This document shows positions 22,374-33,869 of a stretch of 64,000 bases of DNA, in pieces (the first letter of the stretch is position 1; each line of letters begins with the position of its first letter). Source of the stretch: Hydractinia symbiolongicarpus (taxonomy: Eukaryota > Cnidaria > Hydrozoa > Anthoathecata > Hydractiniidae). The stretch is from positions 4,165,001 through 4,229,000 of the forward strand of contig NC_079888.1 of assembly GCF_029227915.1 (NCBI RefSeq), written 5' to 3'. The translations under genes were made by a program, and so were the position numbers. A model generated the notes under the pieces. It was given only the letters and a program-made list of their open reading frames with translations, was not told the DNA's origin and ran no database searches.

Positions 22374-22943
22374 GGAAAATAAAAAAAAATCATAATGGTA
22401 GCTTTTTGGAAGGTAAACACGAAAAACGGTGAATTTTACATAACTATGAAAATCTCAAAAAAAGAGTTAAACTTGTCAACAACTATATAAAACCTATACA
22501 AATATCGACAAAGGAAAGATTGAACTTGGTATTTCAATAAAAAAACACTAAGAAATATTATTTTTGTGCGTTTTTGAAGGAAAAATCTTGATTGTAGCCG
22601 CTAAAAATTATGTTTACATGTGATATTTATCCATTTTTTTATTTTCTCACTCATATAAATCTTGTTCTACTTAATGATAACGTGAAAGGAACTAATGGTG
22701 CTTTAGCCCATATAATTTTTTTTTGTTAAAGACCAATGCAAGTATCACAAATCTCTCTTACTTTACACTGGCGTATCAATGATTTTTAACCTTTGCGGCT
22801 GTCGCTTTTCAAAACAAAATAAGATTTCGATTGCGCATTTTACATAACCAAAATTATGCCGAAGAGCGAAATGAAAATTTTCAAAACAAACTTCACGTGT
22901 GACTCTTTTGAGAATTCACGTGTTAGCTATAAACACTTGCGAC

Positions 22944-23362
22944 ATGACTGATGATATAAATTTGGATATGTCCCTAGATAAATTTAAACTGTGGAGTACA
23001 AACGCCTTAAAATCTTTTCTACATGTAAGAAACAAAATCACTGATGGATCCTTTGAAGAACTAACTGCCAGGTAATTTTCTGCCAGGTATTTTTTCGTCT
23101 ATTTACAAACTCAGTAAAAAATTTTCTTTCACTTTCTTATCAGCGTATTTTAAACAATTTCAGAGCTTATGCAGCTTGGTGTGATAACATTGATGTTGAC
23201 CCTGAACTTGAACAGAGAGAGAGAGACGTTTTGGAGGAGTATCGTAGTAAACTGACGTTGAAAGATATCGTATTTGACGACCCCCTTGTTTTAAAAGACG
23301 GGTGGATTGGAGAGCACAGTAAAAGTGGCATTAACTCGTGGCCTTCGTTAAATTATCTTGAC
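22944..23362 (+). pseudogene. 5' part of SAP-SWIM-YqaJ-PHD nuclease gene, cut by LINE
   Basis: Exon 1 (22,944-23,071) encodes 'LDKFKLWSTNALKSFLHVRN' and 'ITDGSFEELTAR', which fits the helix-extension-helix of a SAP DNA-binding domain. The donor is 'GCCAG|GTAATT', the acceptor 'acaatttcag|AGC' at 23,164, and the split codon is Arg. Exon 2 gives 'AYAAWCDNIDVDPELEQRER' and 'HSKSGINSWPSLNYLD', after which the frame runs at once into LINE sequence and a stop. The protein continues at 28,146 with 'NIANYIG'. The two halves are therefore one gene split by the LINE insertion. Confidence 0.75.
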
Positions 23363-23679
23363 AGGAGGAGAGGAGAGAGATTTATTTTTTATTAGGAGTT
23401 TACAATGAAAATATATAATATGAAAAATATATTGAACATTTACCTAATAAAAGGATAACTAGCACAAAGCACTTTATGTGCTTAAATAACGTGCTAGCTA
23501 CCTGGGAGAACAACAGGTAGGACGAAGCCACAGGACAACACAGGGACAAGACGAACATTCAGACGAGGATATCACAGAGTCAAAGTCAAAAATAGCATGA
23601 AATGTCTGGAAGCTGCTTAAAACAAACCTTCAAGCAGGAAAAAGGAATTTGGACTGGGTGAAATAAAATAAAATTGTAA

Positions 23680-26600
23680 TTAGATTTTATATGTGTTAAT
23701 AAAGTGACTATGTAAAAAAATTTTTAGCTCAGAGGTATTTTTACTCAAGATTTTAAAGGGTAAGGAATTTTGAAGACGGTTCCATGAGTTTATTGCAAAG
23801 AACTTAACAGACTTTTTACCAAACGCAGTTGAATGAACAAGAGGTAGATTCAAAAAGCCTTTGTCAGCAGCACGGGTGTGGTGGGAATGGGCGAAGTCGA
23901 TAGCGAAAGTATTGATGAGGCTAATAGGAAGAGTTTTATAATAAAGGTTCAGTAGGAAAATTATATTATGTATACAGATCATGTCAGAGAATTTAATTAA
24001 GTTTAGGTTCCCGTATAGTGGGGTAGGAGAAGCATTGAAAGTACTAAAAGAGATGATACGGATAGCATGGTTTTGTAAAATTTCTATTCGACGGGTAAGA
24101 GAAGATTTTTGGCCCCATACCAAGGAGCAATATTGTATTTGGAAGTAGAAAATAGCAAAATAAATTTGACGAAGAACACATTTTGGAACAAAATGACGAG
24201 CTTTGGCAAGTGCTCCATTAGATTTTTTGAGGTTGGAGATGGTGATGTTAATTTGAGATTTCCAGGAGAGGTTTGAGTCAAGAGTTATACCAAGGTATTT
24301 GACAGTATCACTAGGAACGATTTTAGTTCCATTGATTAGAAATTTAAAATTAAATAAAATTGGTTTTAACGGAGTTTTAAAAATAACAAGTTCAGTTTTA
24401 GATTTATTTAATGAGATTTTATTTGCATTGAGCCATTGACAAAGGAATTTGAGATCCAAGTTAAGATGTTTATTTAGTTGTTTAGCGGACTTACTAATAT
24501 TTAGCAGGTTGGTATCATCTGCAAAGAGGTGGACCATGGAATGTTTAATTGCAGTATGAAGATCATTAATATAGAGTAGAAATAAAAGTGGACCAAGAAC
24601 AGAGCCCTGAGGAACACCATGACGAATAGGTTTATGTGAAGATGACGAATTATTGATAAACACAAATTGTTCTCTGTTGGCTAGGAAAGAGTGCAGCAAA
24701 GATAAAGGAACCCCACTAATACCATAGTGATAAAGTTTTTTAATTAAAATTTCATGGTCAACAGTGTCGAAAGCTTTTTGTAGGTCAATGAAGACACCAC
24801 AAACAAGAAGACCATTGTCAATAGCTTCCATAATCTTTTGAGTAATGTTTAGTAAGGCGTGTGAGGTAGAAAATTTTTTCCTGAAGCCAAACTGATCTGG
24901 AAAGATAGTATTGTTCATAGAAAAAAAATTATATAAACGATTGAAAATAAGCTTTTCGAAAATTTTGTCAATGTTTGAAAGTAAAGATATGGGCCGATAG
25001 TTGCAAAGTTCGACATTTGAGCCTTTTTTGTAAACAGGGATAACTTTTGCAATTTTAAGAGAAGATGGATAAATACCAGTTGAAAAGGAAAGATTGATTA
25101 ATTTAGCAATTGGAACTGCGAGGAGTTTTTTAGTAGGAAGAAGGACTTGGTACGGAATGCTGAAAGGACCTGTTGATTTTTTTTTATCAAAGAGAGAAAT
25201 ACAATCAAGGACTTCTAAATCATTAGTTGGGCGAAAAAATATTGAATTAGCTGTTGGGTTTTTTAGATACGAAGAAAAGTGTTTAAAGCTTGGTGGAATC
25301 GATTTCCTTAAATTATCTGCAATTGAGCTGAAGTAACTGTTGAATGAATTAGATATGGTTAATGGGTCTGTAGTGAGATTATTGTTAATGTTTAAACAAG
25401 AAGGAGTAGGAGATTTGGCAGACCGGAGTGAAATGATGGAACGAACACCATCCCAGATAGCTTTTGAATTATTTTTATTTTTGATGAAAAATTGTTTGTA
25501 GAAGTTACTTTTACTTATTCTACATAGAGTGACAAGTTTGTTTCTGTATTTTTTAAAGGATGTGTGCAGTAGAGATTTTATGAATGGATCTTTTTCTTTA
25601 ATGAATTGTTTATATAAAGCGTCACGTTTGCGTATAGAGGTGAGTATGCCAGTAGTGATCCATTCTTTATGAGGGTTTGTGTTATTTCTAGTAAAAGATT
25701 TTTTGAGAGGAACACATTCATTTATACAGTTATTGACAAAGGTATGAAAAATATCAAAAGATTTAGATGGGTCAAGTTCATTTAAGCAAAGAAGTTCATT
25801 CCAGTCAATGGCAGATATTTTTTGAGAAAATAATTCTTGGTTAAATTTATTCCAGTCTGGAATAGGAGATCTTTTTGTGGGAGGAGGCGGCAAGACGTGT
25901 TGTTTGTTTATTATAAGAAACTGTGGGAAATGGTCAGATATTGACGATATGATGTTACCAGACTTGCAGTTTAGTTCAAAAGGGTCATGAAAAATATTGT
26001 CAATTAAAGTACTAGTATTTTCTGTAATTCTTGTTGGAAGAAGTATAGAAGGAGCTAAAGAAAACGAAAATATAGAGTCTAAAAAATCAGAAATATCAGG
26101 GTTGGAATCAGAGAGTAATAGATTTGCATTAAAGTCTTCCATTAAAAAAATGTTTTTGTTCTCAGAGGTGGTTTTGCTTAATATAGGAGTAAGATGGTTC
26201 ATATTAAAGTCATGTAGGTCCATATGAGGATGTTTGTAGATGCAACCTATGATATAATTTTTACCTTTAGGATGAATAACTTCAACAAATACTGATTCAA
26301 GTTGGTGACTTATATAACATAGTTGATCAAGGTCAGGGCGACTAGAACAGGAGAGCTTATCAGAAATGTATAACAAAGCGCCACCTTTAATGCTTTCTGA
26401 AGGAGTATGTATATCCATTTAGATTACAGTTCAGAGAAGGAGATTTACTTTGAAAACCCGTTTCTGTTATACCAATAGCACTGAAATTAAAATTAAGGTC
26501 AGAGAGGAGATAGGTTAAATCATTAAAATGTTTAGATAAGAAAGATATGTTTAGATGGAACAAGGAAAAGTAGGAAGAATTAAAGTTTTGAGAGACAAAT

Positions 26601-26971
26601 TCAACAGAGTCATAGTATTTACAATTGGTGTTATCATTTTCAGAAGGACTGTTGTTAAGAGTATTAAGATTGGATAGGAATTTTCTTTTCTCAGTGGAAG
26701 ATAAAGCAGAGTTGAAAACAAGAGGGGTAGATTTGTCATTAAAAGGAAGTGAATCATTTATACATTTAAGACAGAACCAATTATCGTTAGAGTTTTGTAA
26801 CATTTCATAATCAGTGGCATTAAGCCCATTACATTTAATATGCACCCAGAAACCGCACACATCACACATAATTGCTCGATGGTTTGAAGCAACAGATTTC
26901 AGACAGATCCTGCAGGGATGACTAATCATAGTGATATACAAAAAAAAAACAGACAAAACATATAATGACAC
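23680..26971 (-). pseudogene. LINE ORF2: PHD finger, AP endonuclease, reverse transcriptase; one frameshift
   Basis: The 5' part (26,971-26,387) begins with a PHD/RING-like finger, 'CRICLKSVASNHRAIMCDVC' followed by 'GFWVHIKCNGL' and 'WFCLKC', then the first endonuclease strands 'NISFLSKHFNDLTYLLSDLN' and 'GITETG'. A frame change in the overlap 26,387-26,418 separates it from the main 912-codon frame. That frame has the endonuclease motifs 'FNANLLL' and 'SDHFPQFLII' and reverse-transcriptase blocks 'YRPISLLSNIDKIFEKLIFN', 'FIDLQKAFDTVDH', 'GVPQGSVLGPLLFLLYINDL', 'FADDTNLL', 'VKYLGITLDSNLSWKS' and the end 'SWNRLQNSLPFKILSKN'. The usual G-D-F-N of the nuclease reads E-D-F-N here, a possible loss of function. 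The catalytic ADD is present. Confidence 0.9.
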
Positions 26972-27219
26972 GTAACAAGGGAAACGGGGAGCTTATTCGG
27001 TTTTTGTCAGAAACCAGAGGGCAGTAGATAAATAAGAAAAATAACATACTTCATTTCACTTCATTTGCTCGCTGTTTAAGAGTAGCCATTTTTAATAAGA
27101 TTGTTTTAAAAAACTGGGGCTGGCCTGTTACACAGAAATTAACGCGAAAGTAACGGGGTCCGAAAACGGCCCCGAGGAAAAAAAATAATTCTTCAAAATA
27201 TAAAAAAAATAATATAGAA

Positions 27220-27990
27220 TTATTTATCAACATCAACTTTTAAATATTCAAGGTCATCATAATGCAAGATTTTTTCTGCGGCTGAGTTTTCTCCTTTTTT
27301 TATCCGAACCGTTCCGTTGTAGATCCAGAAACTGGAAATTTTACCATCCTTGTAGAGGGATTTACATTCGCCCCATAGCATCCGATAGTAGGGACACAGG
27401 TTATTGTTTAAATAAATCTTGCGCGGGTCGAGTCCAATATTTTCCAGTCGATGTTTCTCAGTTCTAAGGATTTTTTTATTTCTGTGCATTTTTTCCACCA
27501 CCTTTCTATTTACAAACCTTACTATTGTTCTCCGCGGGTCAGATGCTTTCACATGTTTACCTTTAGGTAAACGGTGGCATGCCTCAAAATCGGTTTCGTT
27601 AATTGTAATATCCATCGCATGTCCTATCTCTATGACTTTCGCCTCTAATAGATCATCAGGAATGTCTTCAGGGATCCCTGTAATCTCCATATTGTTCCTC
27701 CGAACATATTGCTGTAGTTCGCATAAATCTTTTTCGATATCCGTTACCAAACAGTCTTTCTCATAAACTTCATTTTTTAATTTGGTTATTGATTTTTTTA
27801 ATAGTTCGTTTTCCGTTTGTAAGTTTTCGATGATTTCATCTTTGGTATCGCTTATCACTTTAAATATGTCCGCCTTAGAAGATTGAATCGATGTCTTCAA
27901 ACTCTGGATTTCGCAATACAAAAATTCCAGAGTTATTGATGAGTTTGGTGAGGTATCCATTTCGTATGATCTGCTGCGAGTATTGACCAT
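27220..27990 (-). CDS. LINE ORF1 protein, coiled coil plus RNA-binding domain, 256 aa
   Basis: The protein starts 'MVNTRSRSYEMDTSPNSS'. Residues about 30-95 form a heptad-like coiled coil ('ENLQTENELLKKSITKLKNE'). An RRM-like region follows ('RRNNMEITGIPED', 'FEACHRLPKG', 'RTIVRFVNRKVVEKMHRNKK'), then a C-terminal domain with 'KIYLNNNLCPYYRMLWGECK'. This is the layout of L1-type ORF1 proteins, which bind the element RNA as trimers. The frame is open from ATG to stop. It lies upstream of ORF2 on the same strand, with a spacer of about 250 bp. Confidence 0.85.
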   Translation of the reverse strand: MVNTRSRSYEMDTSPNSSITLEFLYCEIQSLKTSIQSSKADIFKVISDTKDEIIENLQTENELLKKSITKLKNEVYEKDCLVTDIEKDLCELQQYVRRNNMEITGIPEDIPDDLLEAKVIEIGHAMDITINETDFEACHRLPKGKHVKASDPRRTIVRFVNRKVVEKMHRNKKILRTEKHRLENIGLDPRKIYLNNNLCPYYRMLWGECKSLYKDGKISSFWIYNGTVRIKKGENSAAEKILHYDDLEYLKVDVDK

Positions 27991-28145
27991 AAGCTCGAAG
28001 AGAACACGAAGAGATGATTAGGTGAGTGAAGATTATTGATTTTGATGCAAAATCTATGTGCCCTTGGCTTCTAGGGATGCACTTTAATTTCCCGCCAGTT
28101 TTCAGCTAATACAACACGTCCGTTCACCTCGACGACCAGACGCGA

Positions 28146-30299
28146 TTGAATATAGCAAACTACATCGGCTTGAAACAGCCTGATTTTCTAAGGCTTATGC
28201 AAAGTGATTACAAGCAAGGGAAATCGTTCACATATTTCGCATGTCAGTTTGTTCGTGAGATATTTATAAATACAATAAGCGAAGACTTAAAATATTGTAT
28301 GTTGAAATGTCGCGTAGTTCCTTCGCAAAGAGTCAACAACAAACCCTACTTTGTTTGGGCAATAATTGTAAAAGATACTCCAAGTCGACCTGGTGGACAA
28401 ATCATAAGTGCTTATTGCTCGTGTACCGCTGGGCTTTATGGTGCATGCAATCATGTAACAGCTATGTGTTTCCGTATTGAATACGCAGTAAGAGCGGGCA
28501 TGACTAATCCTAGCAAGACCAGTACATTATGTACATGGAACGTCCCTTCAGGAACGAAAGTAAATACAAAAGCTGAAGAGATTAGTGAAATACATTTCGA
28601 TAAACCACACTACATGAAAGATCACGAGGCTAGTCAAAAAATTATCGAAACTAAAGCAAAGTTTAAGTTATTTTCACCATCTGATCCCAGTCGTCTAAAA
28701 AAGCTTCAAAATAAAGATAACATCAGAACAGAACTATTCGCAGTTATTAAAGACGACATCAAGGGCAGTACCTTGTGGGAATGTATGGAAGGCATTAGCA
28801 TATCTAGAGAGGCAGAGAAAATGAACTCAAACAAAACAACTTTGTTAACTTTACCCGCCGAAGCAGAAACGTTTTTAGAAAATGGGAAAATAGACAGCAA
28901 CCAAAATATTACTTCATTCAAAAAAAGCCTTGTTTATACTGATGAACATATTAGATATCTCAATGAGGCAACAAAAAATCAAAATCAAAGTTCAGAATGG
29001 CACAGTCATAGAAAGGGTCGAATCACTGCATCGAATTTCCACAGAGTATTTACAAAAACTACCACACTTCAATCAACAAAAAAAACAGTTTCCGCTGATG
29101 CTTTAATTTCGGACCTCATGGGGTATAAAGACAATCCTACAACACATGCATTAAAACATGGAACATCTTTAGAGCCACATGCAAAAAGAAAATATCAACT
29201 TTTAAATAAAAAAAAACATAAAAAATTTAAAACACAAGACTCTGGTCTTGTTGTATTGAAGCAATATCCTTATATAGGTGCATCTCCTGATTTGCTTGTA
29301 GAATGTGAATGCTGTGGAGCAGGGTTAGTAGAAATAAAATGCCCGTTTTCAATCAAAGATCAAATTCCCACTAGCAATAATCTCTCTTATTTACATAAAG
29401 TTACAGACGAATTAGGAGCTAGGGTGACATTAAAAAAGAACACCAGTTACTATTTTCAAATTGAAGGGCAAATGGGTATAACAGGCCGGAGCTACTGTGA
29501 CTTTTTTGTTTATACCCACCATGGATATTTTCAAGAGAGAATTCCATTTGTTGAAGACTTTTGGACTGCTTTATTAGAAAAACTAGATTTTTTCTGGACG
29601 CACTACATAGCACCTGAATTATTACATAAAAATATTATCAATAAAGGTTCAACTATATGTTCTACTTCGAAAAATAGTGAAGATGACGAAAACCAAAAGA
29701 AAAATGAGTACACCACTTCCATAAATAATGTAAATATCATTCCTATAGCATCTTCAACATCTAACTTAATTATTGGAGAAACTCCAAAAAGAAAAATGAA
29801 AAAATCAGAGCCTACATTTCAAACGCATGTTAACAATAAAATAACAGTGGATTGCAATAAAATAAAAGTAGAACCTCCTAATTCAAAAGTAAAAACTAAT
29901 ACAATGTTAACATCACCAGTGGATTTTGTTATTGCAGCAAAAGAAACAATATCAACTAATACAAGTGTCATAAATGTAAACAACAAAAAAACGATTAAAA
30001 AGAATCTCACTAAACTATTACCAACAAGAATTGTAAATGTAACAGATGAGCAGTGCACAAAGAAAAGAAAGAACAAAGATAACTGTGACAACAAAATCAC
30101 CAACAAGGCACCTAAAGTGGAAAATAAATATTACTGTGGATTGTGCAAAAAAGAACTCCCATATGCACCTAAATCATTTGACGAAAACAGTATTGGTTGT
30201 GATAAATGTCCACTATGGTATCACTTTTTCTGTGTTCAAATAAAATCAGAGAATGTTCCACCTAAAGATGAAGAAAGGTTTTGTCCAAATTGTAAATAA
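28146..30299 (+). pseudogene. 3' part of SWIM-YqaJ-PHD nuclease gene of the ISL2EU element
   Basis: The long open frame (717 codons) starts with 'NIANYIGLKQPDFLRL', continuing the protein cut at 23,362. A SWIM zinc finger is seen as 'YCSCTAGLYGACNHVTAMCF' (CxC...CxH). The YqaJ/lambda-exonuclease-like domain spans roughly residues 280-490: 'WHSHRKGRITASNFHRVF', 'HALKHGTSLEPHAKRKY', 'YIGASPDLLVE', 'GLVEIKCPFSIKD' and 'YYFQIEGQMGITGRSYCDFF', with the acidic residues and ExK expected at the metal site. A basic, Asn/Thr-rich linker follows and a C-terminal PHD finger closes the protein ('YYCGLCKKE', 'GCDKCPLWYHFFC', 'FCPNCK'). The nuclease half is uninterrupted, so an ATG inside it might still give a shortened protein. 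Confidence 0.85.
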
Positions 30300-30357
30300 A
30301 TTCTAAAACAATGTGTATATATATACGTTATATAGCTAGGTTATTTATTATATATAT

Positions 30358-32213
30358 TTACTTTCCATATATCGGCTTTTTGAGGTTACATAAGGCTGCA
30401 CAAATTATAATGATGTCATCTAAGTGGCATAAAAGAGTTATAGGAACTTCTTTTGCAATGAGGTGAAACTTTTTCAAACGAGAAATAACTTGTTCAACCA
30501 GAATTCGCAACTTTGCAATTTTAGTGGTTTTTCTAACATCTGCTTGTGACATTTGGCTCTGACCTCTTTTACCTGGTGGAACAATTATATTGATACAGCG
30601 AGCTGCACATTCATCAGCAATATTGAATCCTTTATCAACCATTACATCTGTATATGGTTCAACAAAGTCTAAGTATCCAGATTGTATTGTTAATTCTTTG
30701 TCAGAAATGCAACCACTATATGCTTTGGATATAAATGCTATATGAGAATTAGGTAGAACTACAACCAATATTTTAGCAGTATTATGGTGCTTGTAACTAG
30801 ACCAGGTTTGCCGTTGTGCTATATGATTTTTGGGGGTCTGAATGATTATTTCAGTACCATCAGCTATTGAATGAAGATTTTGAACATCTCTGAATCTTGG
30901 AGGTCTTGTAGCAGCAATATGTCCATAATCAGGAAAGTAAACAAATGATTTCAATACACTTGCTGTTGCTTTTACCCAAGTTGCAAATATGCGACTAGAT
31001 ATAGTAGCAGAAATACCAAATCTTTGAGCTAAATCTTGCCCTAATAATCCAAGCCTAATTTTCATTAGCATTAACAGGAATTCATCTTTGACACATAACT
31101 TTGGTTTAGGACCAGATTTATTTGGTGTCCTTTTATATTTTCTAACTAGGGTAATATTGGTTTCTTTAAGTCCTCTCCATTTACGTTTGACATATGGTGT
31201 AATATACGAACATAGTTTATCGAATAATATTCTGGAAGTAATTCCAGTATAAAACATAACATCTTCATCAGAATTTAATAGCAGCTCATTAACAGGTTTC
31301 TTGCATGTACAGTTTTTTACTTTCTCTTCCAGCTGTTTATTAAGCCTGTTGAGAATGTTGACTTTGTTAAGAAGAGCTTTAATAGTCAGCTGCAACAGTA
31401 ACTTTTCCTGTTTATGTTGTGACGGGGCATTTTCAACAGTGCGACATTTTGCAAAAATACAGAAAAATGGTAAATAACTACTCAAAAACAGGAACATTTT
31501 GAGCAGGTAGAAATAACTATGTGAAAAAATTGGAAGACTATAAACAGAATTTATTAAATGTGCTTCCTTCTTGGTGAATTCTATTAGTGATGCAATCTGT
31601 AACTCTGTAACGTATTTCTCCTTTGCATTTTTTAATGTGGAAACAGCAACTTGTAAAGGGGATTCCATTTTATGTGAAGATTTTATCTGACGCATAACTG
31701 TCTCAGCTTTTTGCTTACAATTGTAACCCATATGCAATGATGGAAATGGGTGACTATCAGTAGGACTTTGTGAAACAAAGTGTTTGGAACATACTCTAGA
31801 AGACTTTCCTGGAGACCACAACTTGTTCCTTTTTACTGCATCCATACGATTTATCATCTGTAGCCAGATTTTCCTCATCATACAATCCTTCTTCTCAGTT
31901 GGAAATGGAAACAATCTATTAAAAATAAAAGTTTATATGCATTATGGCTATGCAGCTTTAGTAGCTCTAGCTAGCTGCTATACATTAGCTGTAGCTAGAA
32001 TAGAAATAAAACACTCCTTTTCCTTCAACTTCAATCAGTTTCTTTCAATAAAATACTAAAAATGTATGTAAAAAATGCTTACGTAAAAGGTGGTTCGCAA
32101 GAACATTGACTTTCACTATGACATACTTTATGAACGTTGCATATTGATTTACGCCATTTTGTTAATAAATAATCGCCATTATTACATCCTGTTACGGCAC
32201 AGTGTCGAGACAT
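30358..32213 (-). CDS. THAP-DDE transposase of the ISL2EU element, two exons
   Basis: Exon 1 (32,213 to about 32,083) encodes 'MSRHCAVTGCNNGDYLL', the CxxxxC start of a THAP finger, and ends before GTAAGC. Exon 2 begins at 31,915 after 'tttttaatag' with 'LFPFPTEKKDCMMRKIWLQM' and 'SSRVCSKHF', giving the CxxH close. A Leu/Lys helical region follows, and a hydrophobic insert at about residues 125-155 is unusual. The DDE core reads 'SIADGTEIIIQTPKN' (first Asp), 'TDVMVDKGFNIADEC' (second Asp) and 'LRILVEQVISRLKKF' (Glu), as in DDE_4/Harbinger-type enzymes. The THAP finger would bind the terminal repeats and the DDE core would cut and join DNA. No internal stop is seen, so this gene may be functional. 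Confidence 0.87.
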
Positions 32214-32381
32214 TACAGCTAATTTAATGAACTTTCGATTAGAGTATCAATTTTCCAATATTGCTAAATGTTTTTGACAGGGTTTTAAAGTTTGGTCTTC
32301 TGGTGAAATGCAGTGTTTACCTACCAAAATTCTACCATTATGAATTTCGTCATTTATGAAGATGCGCGCGCATGATTTTTT

Positions 32382-32399
32382 GAAACCGGAAAGTTGTGT
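32382..32399 (-). repeat. Right terminal inverted repeat of ISL2EU element
   Basis: 'gaaaccggaaagttgtgt' is the perfect complement of the left end, followed by the target AT at 32,400-32,401. Confidence 0.88.
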
Positions 32400-32457
32400 A
32401 TTGCTGTCTAAACACATATATAAAAAAAATGACTCTCAGGGCAGGGATATGAGAACC

Positions 32458-32482
32458 GGGAAACTCGCCTATCGAGTTTCCC
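32458..32482. repeat. Perfect 10-bp hairpin between two transposons
   Basis: 'gggaaactcg' and 'cgagtttccc' are separated by 5 bases (cctat). It is followed by two related words, 'aactcgggtttatatg' and 'cccgggtttatatgaag', at about 32,500 and 32,538. These may be the eroded left end of the Harbinger element that follows. Confidence 0.7.
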
Positions 32483-32777
32483 AGTAGAGCGGGATAATAT
32501 CAACTCGGGTTTATATGTAAATATGTCATTTTCCATCCCGGGTTTATATGAAGAAAAATTAGCGAGAATTGATATGGCGGGGTGAGTATATATAAACAAA
32601 TATGGCTTTCATCAACAGAAGAAAGAAGATAGCGATACTGTTGATGTTTAAAACAACTGTGCTATCACTTAATGCAAATCAATGGATTTATTTGCTCCTC
32701 TCAAGCGTATTTGAAATTACTGAATAACTTTCAGATAATTTTACTATCAAAAAGAACGAAACCAATACTTACAACGA

Positions 32778-33869
32778 TTGAAAAGAAAAATGATAAAGAA
32801 GTCTTATCGCAAACCTTGTGAAGTTTGGTATCGCGTGGGTAGAACAGAAATGTGGTGGATCAACACCTTGAATGTTAGTGTGAATCAGAAAGAATGGCAA
32901 AGGAATTTCAGACTGGTCAGAAAGGCGTTTAACGAACTTGTCAACGAGTTGCGTCCATTGATATCCCCTGATCCTACGTCTCCAAATTAACGAGCTGTTT
33001 CATCAGAAAAAAAAGTTGCATTAACACTCTATTTCCTAAAGGATACTGGGTCTTTACGTATGACTGCTAACACATTTGGATTGCACTTAAGCACTACTTC
33101 CAACATAATACATCAAGTTTGTAGAGCAATAGTTCATGTGTTAGGTCCAAAGTATATCAAGCTTCCAAAAACCTACGACAAGATGAGACAAAAGTCAGCT
33201 GAATTCCAAGGGAAGTATGGCTTACAACAAGCGTTTGGTTGCATAGATGAAACACATGTTCCTACCAAACTTCCGCAAGTAGACTCCCAGGATTACTTTT
33301 GCTATAAAATGTTTTTTTCATTAAACGTCCAGGCTGTGTGTGATTTTCGAGGCATTTTCATGGACATTGACTGTCGTTGGCCTGGAAGTGTTAATGACGC
33401 AAAAGTATTTGCTAACTCCAAGCTAAACAAAATTATGTGGTCAAAATAACTACCCATTACTTATCAACAAGTGCTACCTAATTGTACCAAAGTTCGAAAT
33501 TATTTGATTGGTGACACGGCATATCCATTAACACCACATTGTCTCAATGAATTTAATAGCTGCAACAATAATGAAGAGGTTTTGTTTAACACTATTTTAC
33601 GTCCTGCAAGAAACCCTGTGGAGTGCGCCTTTGGCCGATTAAAAGCACGCTGGCGGTTTCTTTCTAAAAAAGTCGAGCTCAAATTGGAACACATACCAAC
33701 TGTTGTTTATGCTTGTTTCACCTTACATAATTTATGTGAAATAAATAATTGTTACGTAGATCCACATGATGTGAAACAACAATGCATTCTTCATCAAGAA
33801 AAGGAAGAAAGGTACAGAGATGCGCCTGACCCAGTGTTTTCTATTAACCTAGATAAAGGGGCAGTTTGA
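32778..33869 (+). pseudogene. Harbinger (HARBI1-like) transposase with two in-frame stops
   Basis: Three consecutive open segments share one frame, interrupted by TAA at 32,988 and TAA at 33,447. The first gives 'MWWINTLNVSVNQKEWQRNF'. The second holds a helix-turn-helix ('TANTFGLHLSTTSNIIHQVC') and the first catalytic Asp in 'FGCIDETHVPTKLP', then 'FRGIFMDIDCRWPGSVNDAK'. The third holds the second Asp in 'YLIGDTAYPLTPHCLNEF' and the Glu in 'NPVECAFGRLKARWRFLSKK'. The whole is near the normal length of about 350 codons, so only the two stops and flanking decay inactivate it. A Myb-like partner gene, usual in Harbinger elements, is not seen. Confidence 0.88.

Larger units (their letters stand above)
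23363..28140 (-). mobile_element. LINE (CR1/L2-like), ORF1 and ORF2, nested in the ISL2EU element
   Basis: On the minus strand ORF1 (27,990-27,220) is followed by ORF2 (26,971-23,680) and a 3' untranslated region ending in an A/T-rich 'aataaaaaataaatc' tail near 23,375-23,393. The left junction lies within codons of the YqaJ gene exon 2, and the right junction lies just before the continuing frame at 28,146. I see no convincing target duplication. The element is close to full length but has one frameshift in ORF2. Confidence 0.85.
22356..32399. mobile_element. ISL2EU-type DNA transposon, complete ends, 10.0 kb
   Basis: The element starts with 'acacaactttccggtttc' and ends with the exact reverse complement 'gaaaccggaaagttgtgt'. 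An AT dinucleotide (22,354-22,355 and 32,400-32,401) lies outside both ends, as expected for a 2-bp AT target duplication. Inside are a THAP-DDE transposase gene and a SWIM/YqaJ nuclease gene; this pair together with AT duplication is what I know of the ISL2EU superfamily within the Harbinger-related group. A LINE of about 4.8 kb is nested in the nuclease gene, so the original element was about 5.3 kb. Confidence 0.85.
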
